DNA from: Rugalucina vietnamica | Taxonomy: Eukaryota; Mollusca; Bivalvia; Lucinida; Lucinidae | DNA length: 64,000 nucleotides | Direction of reading: 5' to 3' | Assembly (NCBI GenBank): GCA_964017185.1 | Contig: OZ024879.1 | Location: 39,396,383 to 39,460,382 of the forward strand | Shown: positions 1 to 11,119 of the stretch, in pieces | Layout: every line of letters starts with the position of its first letter | Numbering within the stretch: the first letter of the stretch is position 1 | Notes under the pieces: model-generated | Databases searched by the model: none | What the model was told of the DNA's origin: nothing | The model's input: the letters and a program-made list of their open reading frames with translations, nothing else | Made by a program: the position numbers and the translations under genes

Positions 1-90
1 CAACAGGAGAGATAAATCTATGGGGGCACGAGGACAGCCCAACATTCAATAATAGGAAAACTACGTACACCTCTGAAATGAATCATTTTT

Positions 91-374
91 AGGACCTTCA
101 AGCATATTTGCAAAAATTGATAAATTTCGGTCACACATCTATCTCGGCAATAAGCGAGCAGGATATGGAATTGGTCAAAGAGGCATGCAAAACATCGGTA
201 ACTATTTTGAGCAAAGACTTAAGACAATTGAAAGTTAAAAACGAAATGTTTTTACAGAAACTATTGAGTAAAGTTGAATGTGATTGGCGAAGCAGTAGTT
301 ACTGCATGGTAATAAGTTCCTTAAGAACTCGTATTTACATGGTAGAGAACTGTGTAGACGATTTAGTGTATTGA
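91..374 (+). CDS. Possible terminal exon of an unrecognised helical protein
   Basis: A reading frame opens directly after an acceptor-like TTTTTAG at 84-90 and runs to a TGA at 372-374, about 94 codons. The peptide is rich in Lys, Leu and Glu and looks mostly helical, with no signal peptide or membrane segment. I recognise no family. An AATAAA at 644-649 could be the polyadenylation signal, giving a 3' UTR of about 270 bases. The rest of the gene would lie left of the window. It could equally be a chance open frame in AT-rich DNA. Confidence 0.3.
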
Positions 375-2814
375 AGGCCTATGCAAGTACGCAGCAGTCT
401 TGAATTAAGTGCCTCACCTGACTTCCAGTGGCTCGAGTGTTTTCTTTCAACACTCCCCGAGGGACCTAGCGAATGTTAACGAATGACAAAATCATTTTTG
501 ATCGCTATTATAGTATGCACTATATTTTACAGCCTCATCACATTTTCATACGCGTAACAGTTTTCACGATTATGCTTGTTTCGAGCGGACTTCGGTTACT
601 TATATTTAGCACGTGTTTTGCGTTGCACCAGGTAAAGAGCATAAATAAAACAATGCATTAACAGCATGTGCGCGCGAGAATTGCTATATCAATATAATGG
701 ATGTTTATATCGTGTGACACGGGTATTTTTGCAATTATATCGGTTTATCACGGTCCATAACAACTTTTGCAGAACAGCTGACGGGTGAAACTGTGCTGAA
801 CCGTCGAACCACATCGAGTTTAAATGCGCAAGTTACTTTCCATCAACAACAAATCGCCGTACTGTTAGCTAGCAAGTCGCCGTCCATATTTTTAGTTGAC
901 TGTTCTAAGTCGCCGTACTCGAGGTACCTGACATTATTACACGTTTTTATACAATTTAGCGTATGTTTGGTGACAGTTACTACTTTTATATTTGCAGCAG
1001 TTTTATATCGTCTTATATCTGACAATGGCTTGAAATTTATCAACACCAAATGCATGATAAACGATCAAATTTCGAAACAGTCATATATTTTCGCGGGTAC
1101 CAGGTCGCTCGTTTTCCAATAAAAACACCACTTAAAATCGATTTCATACCATGGTCGCATGGCATTTTAATCATTAATATGTTAAAATAATATCATTATT
1201 CTCTTTGATTGGTATCATCACGATAGGACATAGAAATAAATCATTTTCTTACCCTCGACATGATTGTCCGCCATTCAACTGGTACCAAGTCTAGGAGTCG
1301 ATGATACACGGTGGGTGTTAATATCTCATCAATTATAAAGCCTACAATCATCAACCCTTGCATATGGCTTCTCCTCGATGTCCCGACTCGACACCCACAT
1401 TGATCTAGTGACCGTGACATATATTTCTTGCGCTAGTGACTATGTCATTTTTAAAGCCAACCCTTAATATCTCATCAACTATAAAGCCTACAACCATCAA
1501 ACCTTGCATATGGCTTCTCCCTGCATCTACAGGCAAGGTCAAGGTCACGGGTCATAAATTTTAACAAATTTAGTGGCAAAGCACAAGTCACGCGAGCTAC
1601 GCTGTCCTGCGACAACTCTTATTACTTAATATGGTCGAATTGCTGACTTTCTTGTTGGGCTCTTGTTTAGTTTAGTGAATTATCATATTGATGAAGCAGT
1701 GGTAATGCTCTCCTTCCCGCCTAGTATCTTTGGGTCGAGGAGTTTGGCTTTATTTGCAGTAACATTTGTAATACATGTGTTAGCCAGTATTGATCTTGGT
1801 TTATTTTTTATTCTGATCCGTTTTTGGTAGTCGCTGGTGCATTTTCGCTATACTGATATATATGGTAATCTGGCTGTCCCAGTGATAATGGTTTTAGTTA
1901 ATGATAATTATAATCGCTGTATTTCCGGTGTATGTGGTTGGGATTTTGGCTTGGTTTTATCAAAAGTTTTTGTTGCACGTGTTCGCCAGTTGAACGCTAT
2001 TTTTGTTTTTATTTAATTTTTTTCTTTATGATTTCGAGAATGTCCCCAGGAGAATTGGTTTTCGGCGTTGTGCCTGGTAAAATCGTTAAGTTGTGTCCCA
2101 GATAGAGTGATTTGTTTTCATCATACTTGTCCCCTGTTGGAACGATAATCGGTGTCCCAGAAAAAAGTGGGTTATCTTCATCATACTACTGTTCATTGTG
2201 CCAACCTCTCTGTGTCGTACTCGTTCCCTTTCGTTCCTGTTGAAACCTAGCCGGATGGCTACCTTGTTGGGAAATGGCTAGTCATTCTGCTCTTCGAGTG
2301 TGTTGTGAGAAAATGTTTTGTTGTGTTTTATGAATTTTCTTTCCCACCCGCTGTCAATGTTGGGATTTTAAATTTACTTACATCGATTCCTGGTCCCTCT
2401 ATTCTTACTTTTCATGTAGAAGTAGATGTGTGCACAGTATAGTTAACGTAACAACTACGAGATGCAACAAAAACTTCTCCAGTAGAAAACCTTCAGTCTT
2501 ATTTATCACCCCTGCGACTCTTTAACCACGTCGTTTCAGTGAAAACTTCTTTGATTCTCATTCCAATGAGTGAAACAAGACTTTCAAAGAATATTGGCAA
2601 GACAGATAACTGGTCTAACTCAATATTTAGACAATTGCTCCTTAACCATGTCTTAATAGCAGACAGCAAAGCCAGTTACGTGAAAAAATGTGTAAATCCG
2701 AATAAGAGTCCTGAGAACAGTATTATGTGGTGTCATAAGAACGGTTCATCAGCCTTTAGTCGATACTTGTGGTTTAAACAGAATCTCAAATCTGATATTC
2801 ATCAGTTCGGAGCC
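375..2814. other. Intergenic stretch without a recognisable gene
   Basis: I see no convincing coding sequence here. The frame at 793-1122 is open for 109 codons and ends beside an AATAAA, but its peptide resembles nothing I know. Two copies of a roughly 60-base block lie at 1318-1377 and 1464-1523 as direct repeats. Around 2255-2300 there is a loose likeness to the 3' tail of the PLE family found later in the window, which suggests an older related element. Confidence 0.5.
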
Positions 2815-2840
2815 ATATCGGTATATATATATACCGATAT
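2815..2840. repeat. 26-bp perfect palindrome
   Basis: The 26 bases are their own reverse complement and have an alternating TA core. The palindrome lies directly before the reading frame of the GIY-YIG fragment. It could mark the junction where that retroelement piece was truncated or joined; this is inference. Confidence 0.7.
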
Positions 2841-2842
2841 GT

Positions 2843-3437
2843 AACCACTTTTAACCCACATAACCCCGAAATTTATCCTGACATTAAGCAATTTAAATCA
2901 ATATTGCACAGGAATAATGAGCTACACGAAGTTTTTAAGAATAAAGTTTTTCTTAAAAGCAAACGGCAGCCACCAAACTTAAAACGTCTTTTAACAAAGG
3001 CTAAATTTACAAATAATATTGACAACGGTTATCAATGCCAAGTAACAAAATGTAAGGAGCCGCGATGCGGTCTTTGTAAATTTATAACAGAAGGATCATC
3101 AACATATTTTAAAGATAAAGTATTCACAGTAAAGGACAACATGTCTTGTAAGGCAAAAAATGTCATTTACGTAATACAGTGCAGAGGCTGCAATGAACAG
3201 TATATAGGCGAAACAGTAAATTTGAGAAACCGCGTAACACTTCATAATCAACATATAAAACACGCGGCATTAAGGAAAATACCTGTGAGCCAACACATTG
3301 CTGAGTGCTCTGACCAGGACCCAAAATACTTTATATTCCCCTTTTATCAAATGAAAACAGAAAGTATTATAAAACGAAAAGAAAAGGAGAAGTATTTCAT
3401 TCGAACATTTTCACCTAAACTGAACTCTTTACATTGA
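2843..3437 (+). pseudogene. C-terminal GIY-YIG endonuclease part of a Penelope-like retroelement
   Basis: About 197 codons ending in TGA. The N-terminal part (TTFNPHNPEIYP) resembles the linker that follows reverse transcriptase in Penelope-like elements. It is followed by a Cys-rich segment (CKEPRCGLCKF) and then a GIY-YIG nuclease core: IYVIQC, QYIGET, a catalytic-type Arg in LRNRV and a downstream Glu in KEKEKYF. In this family the nuclease nicks the target for primed reverse transcription. No reverse transcriptase precedes it, because the frame is closed left of 2843 and the palindrome at 2815-2840 abuts it. It is therefore a 5'-truncated copy. Its family differs from the GIY-less PLE at 47-49 kb. 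The nuclease domain itself is unbroken. Confidence 0.8.
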
Positions 3438-3701
3438 TATTTAATATTTTTGTGTATAGTTTTGAGACATATGACGTACATTGTATTTACGACGTTTTCA
3501 AACAAACAATTCGTTACATGCAATGTATTTAACGGAAGGAAGTATTTGACGTTACGTTACGTCGTGTCGCTTGACAACAGGACGCCATTTTACTTTCATT
3601 ACGATCATATGTTTTAAAAGGCTTTGAAAATTGATATTTATCATGAAACCGGTCAGCCATACGAAATAAAAAAATTGTGCATTCTAAAGAACTTTTTATT
3701 T

Positions 3702-3703
<2 letters not shown>

Positions 3704-3794
<91 letters not shown>
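3704..3794. repeat. (TA)n microsatellite, about 45 units
   Basis: An uninterrupted alternating TA tract of about 91 bases lies roughly 270 bases 3' of the GIY-YIG frame. It may be part of, or insertion target for, the element's 3' end. Open frames crossing it only translate the repeat. Confidence 0.95.
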
Positions 3795-3796
<2 letters not shown>

Positions 3797-5049
3797 ACGG
3801 GAACATGCGACTTAACCACCAAGCGTAAAATAACAATCAGGAAACCTGGTCGAAGTACAAGTTGTGAATAGCCGCTTTATCGAGTTAAGGAGTGACAATT
3901 CTGTTAATATGTTGAAGAGACATTTTCTTCTTATTAAAATAAAGATAAAACAGATCCTCTAAGAGTAAAGAACATATTAATGAGAAAGGGGATGGGCCAT
4001 ACCGCGGTTTCGGCTACGAAAGACTTCTTCAAGGGAAGAATGTCAAGCTGACATTCTATACCTACCTGTATACTGTATACAGCTTTGGAACCAAATTAAA
4101 GGCCATCAGGTCTCAGCTACAAGTCTGATGACAAGAAACTTACGGGTAATGTTGAGGAAGTGAACAGGATTATACAAGAACTGAACGGCGAATTAGATAC
4201 CTCTTCACCGAAGTTAAACCAAAACCTAAATTGAAGTAAAAAAATTGAAGTAAAAAAGACGGAATAAGACTGCCAGATACTCCTGGAACTTTGGCCTTTA
4301 TAGTGATGGCATTCATTATCCCAAGAATAAACTGGCCAAATCATGACTGAAGATGGTGCATAAGAAACAGAAGCCTGTAGAGTCTTTGAAAAAGCACCAC
4401 GCAGGAAAGATTAAGGTGGAGTTTCTTTCCGATCATTCAAAAGGGCACAGGCTATGTCTGTCAGAAATAGTTGGCCTCCCAAGCACCCAAAATATTTTTC
4501 TGTTGGAATTTTTGAGTACATTTTGGCATCCATGCTAAATGTGTTCCTTGATGTGTAACAATACACGCAAGGGCTGATGCCAAGTCTGAAAATGCCCCGG
4601 AGTCCCAAAAGTAGGTCAAAGGTCAACTAAGTGCAAAATTTCATATATTTCAACATATCAGCAATATCTTGTGTAATATGTTCAATTTATTTATCAAAAT
4701 TACCCTTAAATTACATCCAATACATTTGTGAGGCTTAATCAGCAACAATTGTTACAACAAAATGATGCAGATTTAGGTCAAGGGTCACTTTAGTGCAAAC
4801 ATACTAATTTTCATGCCCTTTTACACCTGTCTGTATAAACATCAGTGTCAGTGGTATTCTGATGGGGATTAAGTTCATTTAGGTACTTCTTGAGACTATT
4901 GTTTGATAGTTTTTATCATTTCAAGATGGTGTTCAATAAGGCTGCCACAACAAGAGAATGCTTTAACAGTTGATACATGTACAAGTAACTTGCCTTCATC
5001 TGAAAATCTTCATACACGTCCAATTTTACTTTCTTATATTGTAATTGAT
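3795..5049. other. No gene seen; old fragment of the 376-bp repeat family
   Basis: The stretch at about 3930-4010 matches the 376-bp-period repeat family described at 42962-43498 and 46057-46449; it has the shared block that reads as a conserved GGGCCATA/CCGCGG motif. The remainder is AT-rich and I see no gene in it. Confidence 0.5.
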
Positions 5050-5311
5050 CAGTTTTGTTATTTTTTTTTCTTTAAATTCAGTTTTACGTCCCTTTCAAGA
5101 TTATTTCAGCTCATATGAGGCGGGTCAATCAGTAGGTGGGGCGAAAGCCGGTAAACCCCGAGAAAAACCACACCCGCAAGCAGAACTTGGCTTGTCTCAC
5201 ATGTGGCCAGAGCGGGGTTCGAACCCACACCAGACACAGCGGTGAGATGATCGAGTGATTAAGAAACAGCGCTCTTAACCACTGGGCCACGGGGCCCGCC
5301 CAGTTTTGTTA
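5050..5311 (-). mobile_element. tRNA-derived SINE with 11-bp target-site duplication
   Basis: On the minus strand a tRNA-like head shows an A box (GTGGCCCAGTGGTTAAGAG, complement of 5272-5290) and a B box (GGTTCGAACCC, complement of about 5215-5226). A non-tRNA body and an A-rich tail follow, seen as a T run at 5061-5070 on the plus strand. The flanking direct repeats CAGTTTTGTTA lie at 5050-5060 and 5301-5311, so the insertion itself is 5061-5300. Transcription would be by RNA polymerase III from the internal boxes, and mobilisation would rely on a partner LINE. Confidence 0.85.
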
Positions 5312-6931
5312 AACTAAGAAACATATGATACATTAATGGCGTTCTCAGATGGCGTTGAATCTACTTAAGGTTCAATGTCATGTCAGGACAAAGTTATTAA
5401 TTTTTTATGTTGGTTTCAAATTTTGACACTGAGAAAAGTGATGATTGAAAATAAGAGTATTAATGGTAATCAGAGGCATTTCAAAATTATCATGCTACAA
5501 AACACCCATCAACAAAACAAACACCAGCTGTTCTGTTGTACGGACGGGAAACAAATATCAAATTACAGAGTTCACCTGTTAGCACAAAAAGCCAATGAGA
5601 GCCACGTCAAGGCAAAACATGCTGACAAAAACGCTAAGTAAATGAAAATATATGCAGAGCGCGTCTGTCACGATAAATTTTGATGAAATGTACATCTGCC
5701 AGCGTCCATAACAAGTACACAGGTATCTGCCAGAGTCGGAGGGCATTAATGTAATGCCGTACGACACTTAAGCTGCAGAAAGTGCTGTCCTTTTGTAATA
5801 GGGAGTGATACTAAGTGTTATCAAGGCCATGATAGATGGAACAACACCAGAGAAGCTTCAAGATGATTTTAATGAGTGATGATCAATTCTGGTCAACCTA
5901 TAAGATATAGAAAATATATATCTCAATAAACAATAAATGAGATACAGTAGAGAAAAACTTTACTGTAAACTACAAACAAAGATGGCGAAGTGCAATAAGC
6001 GATTACTATGGTTTTTGGAATTACAATAGAAATCGAACACTGGATACAGTCACCTAATTTTAAAAACATTAGTTGACCGAAGGGACCATACAACATTGTT
6101 TGTTGACGCTTCTACCTGCTACACTTTACAACACGACAAGTTTTTTTCTATTGTAAAATGCACTCTCAATTGAGTAGGCAAGGGTCGAGTTTAATACACC
6201 GCTACAATGTACAAATTTATTGCGTGCTTTCGTAGTTCTTACCAATGGTAAAAATGGTACCATTGGTGGACAAATTCCGTTCAGGGTTTTACCAATGGTA
6301 TAATGCAGACAAACTGCAGAATGGGTAAATCTACCAACGCGGGAAAAGTCATGTGATTCAATATGGTTATTGAATTTCGTAAATAAGCACAATTTTTGTC
6401 ATCGATGCAAATGTCAGTTTTATAAATAACACAATATACAGTAAGAAAATAAAACAGACAAAAACGAGCGAAGTGTATTGATCAATGTGATAAAAATACC
6501 ACCATGTGATCTACCAATGGTACCATTGGCAGCAGAAAAACGTTCAGGGATTCTGGTTACCATTGGTTAAAATGGTATCATTGGTAGATTTGCAGATTTT
6601 ACCATTGGAAAAACCCCGAACGTAGCCATTGTCTCAATAGCTACGTGCCGGAAAAATAACTAAACACCGGGGTTAATACTGCTATATACCTTTGTTTAGC
6701 AGGCGTTTTAAATATCTAATCTTATGTTTATATCGTAGGGTCAAAGGTCGTCGAAGCGAATGTTAAATAGTACATAATAATAATAGCGAGGTCAGTGCTA
6801 TTTATAACTTGCAATTTTGTATCTGCCTCCATCTTAACCTGCATGTGTTTGCAGATAAATAAATAATCAGCAACGTGAACTTTTTACAAAAAGAAGTTTG
6901 AAGTTAAAAGATTCCTGGTCTATTTCATAAT
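5312..6931. other. No gene seen; palindrome cluster at 6235-6622
   Basis: This stretch is AT-rich and holds no recognisable gene. Between 6235 and 6622 the word ACCAATGGT and its complement ACCATTGGT recur many times, including the near-perfect palindrome at about 6510-6530 and opposed copies at both ends. This looks like a small inverted-repeat element. The four bases TAAT at 6928-6931 are the left target duplication of the Gypsy element. Confidence 0.5.
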
Positions 6932-7619
6932 TGTAATATCTCGGGAATTAACTCATAAATAAGTCGTTCTACTGTTTAGTTTTACTGTTTTATTTTATAG
7001 AATATACTTTTCTATTGTTCATCCAAAACTAAAACCAAATTCAACTCAAAATAATTATATCAACAATTTTAGATGTTATATTTCCAAAGTTCAGTTTGAT
7101 GTTTATAACTAATGCAATTGATGGAGCTAAAGCAATGATAGAACTAAAGCATTCAAAGTGATATTCTTACTCTCTTTTATCAACTTTTACAAGCTCTTTC
7201 ATACCCCATTCATTCCACAAATAAGGCTATTATACTTCCTTCTTGCACCCACACTTCATACATTAATACAAATATGGTTACTACGCTTCCTCTTCAAACA
7301 TACTCACCCCACATGTATCATCCTATAAGGCAAACACACTTCCTAGCATCACATTCACACAGAAATAATTAGAACAATTCTGAAATATCAATCTTCCTGC
7401 TTTACATATATGGACGAAGAGTTTCCTGTTAAAACCACAAAAACATGTGAAACATTTCAAGAGTAAATGAAAATCAGATTAGGATCAAGATAAGTATTGC
7501 ATATCCTGTGAAGGAGTGTGGGGGAGAGTGAGAACAAATGTTAAAGATTAAACCACAGGTGAATGATAGAAATTAAGTATTAAAAAAACAATATAACAAT
7601 ATATTGCCAATATATTACA
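6932..7619 (-). repeat. 3' LTR of the Gypsy element
   Basis: It aligns end to end with 16014-16699, with only scattered substitutions and short indels. It is bounded by the inverted termini TGTAATAT and ATATTACA. On the minus strand it follows the polypurine tract. Confidence 0.93.
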
Positions 7620-7628
7620 TCCCCCGCA
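7620..7628 (-). promoter_or_regulatory. Polypurine tract of the Gypsy element
   Basis: On the minus strand the purine run TGCGGGGGA directly precedes the TG that opens the 3' LTR. This is the expected plus-strand DNA primer position. Confidence 0.75.
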
Positions 7629-8737
7629 GAAAAAAACTACAAAAAAACAACCAAAATAGTTACTACCATTGAATTTAAAAAGAAGAAAATATTTAAAAAA
7701 AAAAAAAAAAAGATCACCAGAGGAAAAAAAAATACTACACTCTCACACAGTCCATTTTCTATAGATAATAAAAATAAAATAATTGACAGAAATCATGTAT
7801 CTTTACTATCTCAACCATACATTTAAAATTAAAATAAAACAAACATCATAGAAAAATATCCCAATAATGAACAGTATAACATATGCATAATAATTTGCAG
7901 TCACATTAATGATAACTAAATGAACAATTAAACATATTCATATATTCATGTAAATTCCAATAGATCAACTGAAAAACAAAATATTACCAACAACAAATTT
8001 ATCAAGAAACAAGAAAATAGCAATGACGTCATGAAATATATATAGGTATATACCAAACATGTAATGCATGCATAATACGAAAACACAGAATTGATACAGA
8101 AACTCATCAGTAAAACTGATGAAATGCAGTTACCATCATTTAAAATAATATTCAACTGTCTTTGATTCAAATGAACGATCAATTCTGCACACAACAGTCC
8201 TCGTCTGCACTGAGTTCATATTCCTGAATCAAAACTTTTCAGTTATTGAGCCGCATCGTGAGAAAACCGGATTTTTGCCTAGGCGAAAACAAAGGCGCAG
8301 ATCAGCTTCGCGGTAACCGCGAAGCTGATCAGCGCCTTTGTTTTCGCTACTCGGATAGTACAATTCCTCTTCTACTTAAATCCGAAATTTCAAGCTTCTA
8401 GCTCTTTTCTGAGCTTGTACAGGCCGGTTTGTGTCGGACCTGGTCGGAAACCCCGAAGACCGGTTTTCTCGCGTCGAGGCTCTATTCATCTCAGAACTTC
8501 ACAGGTCAGTGACAGCAAGTAATAACAATATTCCACATGTGTAAACACTTCTCCCATAGCAATATCTCAGCATCACTGATTGTAATCTATTTAACCCCAT
8601 TTCAACCTACTATTCAGCATAGTAAAATTAACCTTGAAACACCCAGTGGAAGCCTTAAATTCCTTCAAAAGTTTCTGGGAATTTTGCGGGGTTAGCAATT
8701 AAAATATGCAGGAAAATAGTGTAACATGTAATCTCAA
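7629..8737 (-). other. Gypsy 3' internal region without a recognisable gene
   Basis: This part lies between the chromodomain stop and the 3' LTR. One hydrophobic minus-strand frame (7946-8194) is open, but I see no envelope-like signal peptide, cleavage site or fusion motif. It carries the MITE at 8248-8482. I see no third open reading frame. Confidence 0.5.
8248..8482. mobile_element. Hairpin MITE, family A, with TATT target duplication
   Basis: The 235-bp element is bounded by imperfect inverted repeats that begin GAGCC and contain GAGAAAACCGG. It is flanked by TATT at 8244-8247 and 8483-8486. Near its left end lies an almost perfect hairpin (8283-8347) whose arms contain AGATCAGCTTCGCGG. 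It has no coding capacity. Relatives lie at 57274-57508 and 57509-57735, and partial ones near 33886, 34688 and 62650. It inserted into the 3' internal part of the Gypsy element. Confidence 0.85.
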
Positions 8738-9349
8738 TTACTCTAAATTCAAAATCACAGGGGGAGGTTTCTGTTTAACTTGTCCTTTAGCCTTACTGTT
8801 CAGACAAGAGAAAGGGACCCAAATTGCAGATTCTGCAGGTTCCCCCTTTAACTGCACTAAGTACTCTGTCTGATCCTTATTTGGTCGTTGACCAAGGAAT
8901 TTCTTGACCTTATGGAATCCCCTATTGTCCTTAAATCCATCTTCCGAGGAAATTACCTCTTCAGGGTTTAAACCAAAGCCATATCGGTCAGGTGCTTTAT
9001 GAGTACGGGATGACTGTCTCAAATTTGGTACCACATAGTCAACTGTTTGCTCATCCGATGTCGGGGTATGTTGATTTGACATTGTCTGTCCGTCTAAAAC
9101 CACATTTTGCATATCCTGCACATGATCTGGCTCATCAGTCTGCTGACCATTTTCACAAGTGGCCACGCGACTCATGAAATATGGTGCAGGCTGAGGTCCT
9201 CGGACATAAGCAATCTTCAGACGATTTAGATAAACTGCTGTTTTCAAACACACGCCTGTATCAGGGTTGCGTAAAACTGCCATGTGCGAACTGCTAAATC
9301 TGTCCAAGACATATGATCCAACATAATTGTGCTTTAACTTCTGTCCCAC
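8738..9349 (-). pseudogene. Gypsy integrase C-terminus with GPY/F-like and chromodomain-like modules
   Basis: The 203-codon frame starts with a GPY/F-like segment (LKHNYVGSYVLDRF), continues through an acidic linker and ends in a chromodomain-like module with FLGQRP, EYLVQLKG and AIWVPF about 50 residues from the end. Chromodomains on integrases tether the complex to modified histones and bias insertion. The frame is out of register with the preceding integrase frame. The switch falls at a run of five C on the plus strand (9349-9353). Confidence 0.8.
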
Positions 9350-10074
9350 CCCCTACTGTTTCTGTCAAAAGGAAAACATAGTCACCTGGAGTAGCATTTA
9401 ATGGATTTATCTTCGCATTTGCTCTGGCTAGCATTGTTTCCTGCGATTTCATCACATTATTTCTAACCTCGGTGCGAATGACACCTAGTTTTTCTGCATG
9501 TTTCCGAACATACGTCCTTGCATCAACTGGTATTGTGTCAAAGTCCGTCGGTCTTGCGGCTGTCAACGGGAAATGAGGTCTGTGGCCAAACACAATTTCG
9601 TGAGGGGAGAACCCTGTTGATGCATTAACTGACTGATTGAAAGAAAATGTGATGCTTGGCAAAACATCTATCCAGTTGTTGCATTTGCCATTCACATATG
9701 GAGTCAGTCGTTCAGCTTATGTTTTGAGAGATCTTTCACACATACCCAAACATGAGTGAACAAATGAAGGTGTGAATTCTTGCTGAATATGCAGTTGGCG
9801 ACATACCTCTTTCATGCATTTGCTAATGTTCTCAGATCCCATGTCGGATATCAATGTTTGACACACACCATATTTGGTAAAAACCTGGGTTAACGCAGAA
9901 GCAACAGAAATTGTCTCCTTATTTGCTAATGGAATGGTGACAAGTAACGGCTAAACATATCAATACAGGTCAACACATAGGTGAGACCTTGACCAGAAGG
10001 TGGAAGGGGACCAAAGAGATCTATCTGCCAAACTTGAAATGGCTCTTTAGGTTGAGGGTATGCAGTTATACCAG
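9290..10074 (-). pseudogene. Gypsy integrase catalytic core, right part, downstream of PLE insertion
   Basis: In translation from 10074 leftward the core reads FQVWQIDLFGPLPP, then LISDMGSE and, 36 residues after that Asp, the Glu of CERS. This is the D,D(35)E triad. A one-base loss near 9941-9944 shifts the frame and a TAA at 9717-9719 interrupts it. From 9695 to 9294 the frame is open (FGHRPHFPL motif). The N-terminal zinc-binding part lies beyond the PLE at 11741 onward. Confidence 0.85.
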
Positions 10075-11119
10075 ACTTCTGGATTTGATAGAGTGGACCT
10101 TCAAAAGGGCATTAAAAAACTATGGTTCACTTTATTTGGCATGTAATGACAGAAAGGCTTTTTTCACTTCCTCTGACCAAAGTCGGTATACCCTTTGGTC
10201 ATGTCAGAATGTGTGCGACGCCTTATCCTATCTCCTTGATAATATTTATATTAGATTTGGGACCAAGTTATACAGACAAATTGTTGGAATTCCGATGGGT
10301 ACAAATTGCGCACCTCTCGTAGCTGATTTATTTTTATACTGCTACGAAAGAGATTTCATGGATTCTCTTAACCATGATAATCAAGCTGATGTTATCGAGG
10401 CTTTTAATTCCACATCTAGGTACCTCGATGACCTTTTGAGCATTGACAACCCTTATTTTGAAGGTATGGTCAATCAAATTTATCCACCTGAACTTCAGTT
10501 GAACAAAGCTAATATCTCAGATACCGAAGCCCCCTTTTTAGATCTACATCTTTCTGTTGCAAATGGATTTGTTTCTTCTAAAATTTATGATAAGCGCGAT
10601 GACTTTGATTTTGATATAGTAAATTTTCCTTTTTTGGATGGTGACGTTCCTCGTCGTGCTTCTTATGGTGTATACATTTCGCAACTTATTAGGTTTGCTA
10701 GAGTCTGCAATCATGTTACAGACTTCAACGCTCGAAATAAATGTTTAACGGCAAAACTTCTCCAACAGGGCTATCGGTATCATAAACTTCGAAAAACCTT
10801 TTCTAAATTTTATCGTAGACACTATGAATTGATTTCCAAATATAATGTTGGGTTAAAGACACTTTTAAGTGAGGGCCTTTCGGAACCTGAATTTTATGGT
10901 GACTTGGTTTACAAATTAAAGAAACTTAAAGGAATAAATGATTTTTCTCTTCAGTTCGGAAAAATCATAACACGTTACAGACGTATAGGTTATAACTTGA
11001 ATGTTATGCGACAGTCTGCATGCTTAGTTTTTAACCCAATCATGGTTGATAACTATGCTGCCTTCTTTAATTGCACGCCGGTGGGTCGGGCGTCAGACTC
11101 TATGATGGCCCCGACTTAA
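10075..11119 (+). pseudogene. Penelope-like reverse transcriptase, C-terminal 345 residues
   Basis: This segment begins at the LDLIEWTFKRAL part of the enzyme and contains motif B (GIPMGTNCAPLVADLF) and the catalytic motif C (RYLDDLL). It then has a long C-terminal region ending FFNCTPVGRASDSMMAPT. It lacks the fingers and motif A and has no GIY-YIG domain. Against the 47-49 kb copy I count only two residue differences (S for N after YLDDLL, T for S before RYRR). The open frame extends left into antisense Gypsy sequence, so the apparent start at 9989 is not the gene's own. Confidence 0.9.

Noticed and set aside
3624-3871. Two plus-strand frames of about 63 codons
   Set aside because: They are translations of the (TA)n tract (Tyr-Ile repeats) and not genes.
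4118-4145. CTGATGA...GAAAC resembling a hammerhead ribozyme core
   Set aside because: There is no stem II between the two motifs and no matching stem I/III arms, so the fold is not possible.
7946-8194. Envelope-like third ORF of the Gypsy element
   Set aside because: It is hydrophobic but short and AT-driven, with no signal peptide, cleavage site or cysteine pattern.
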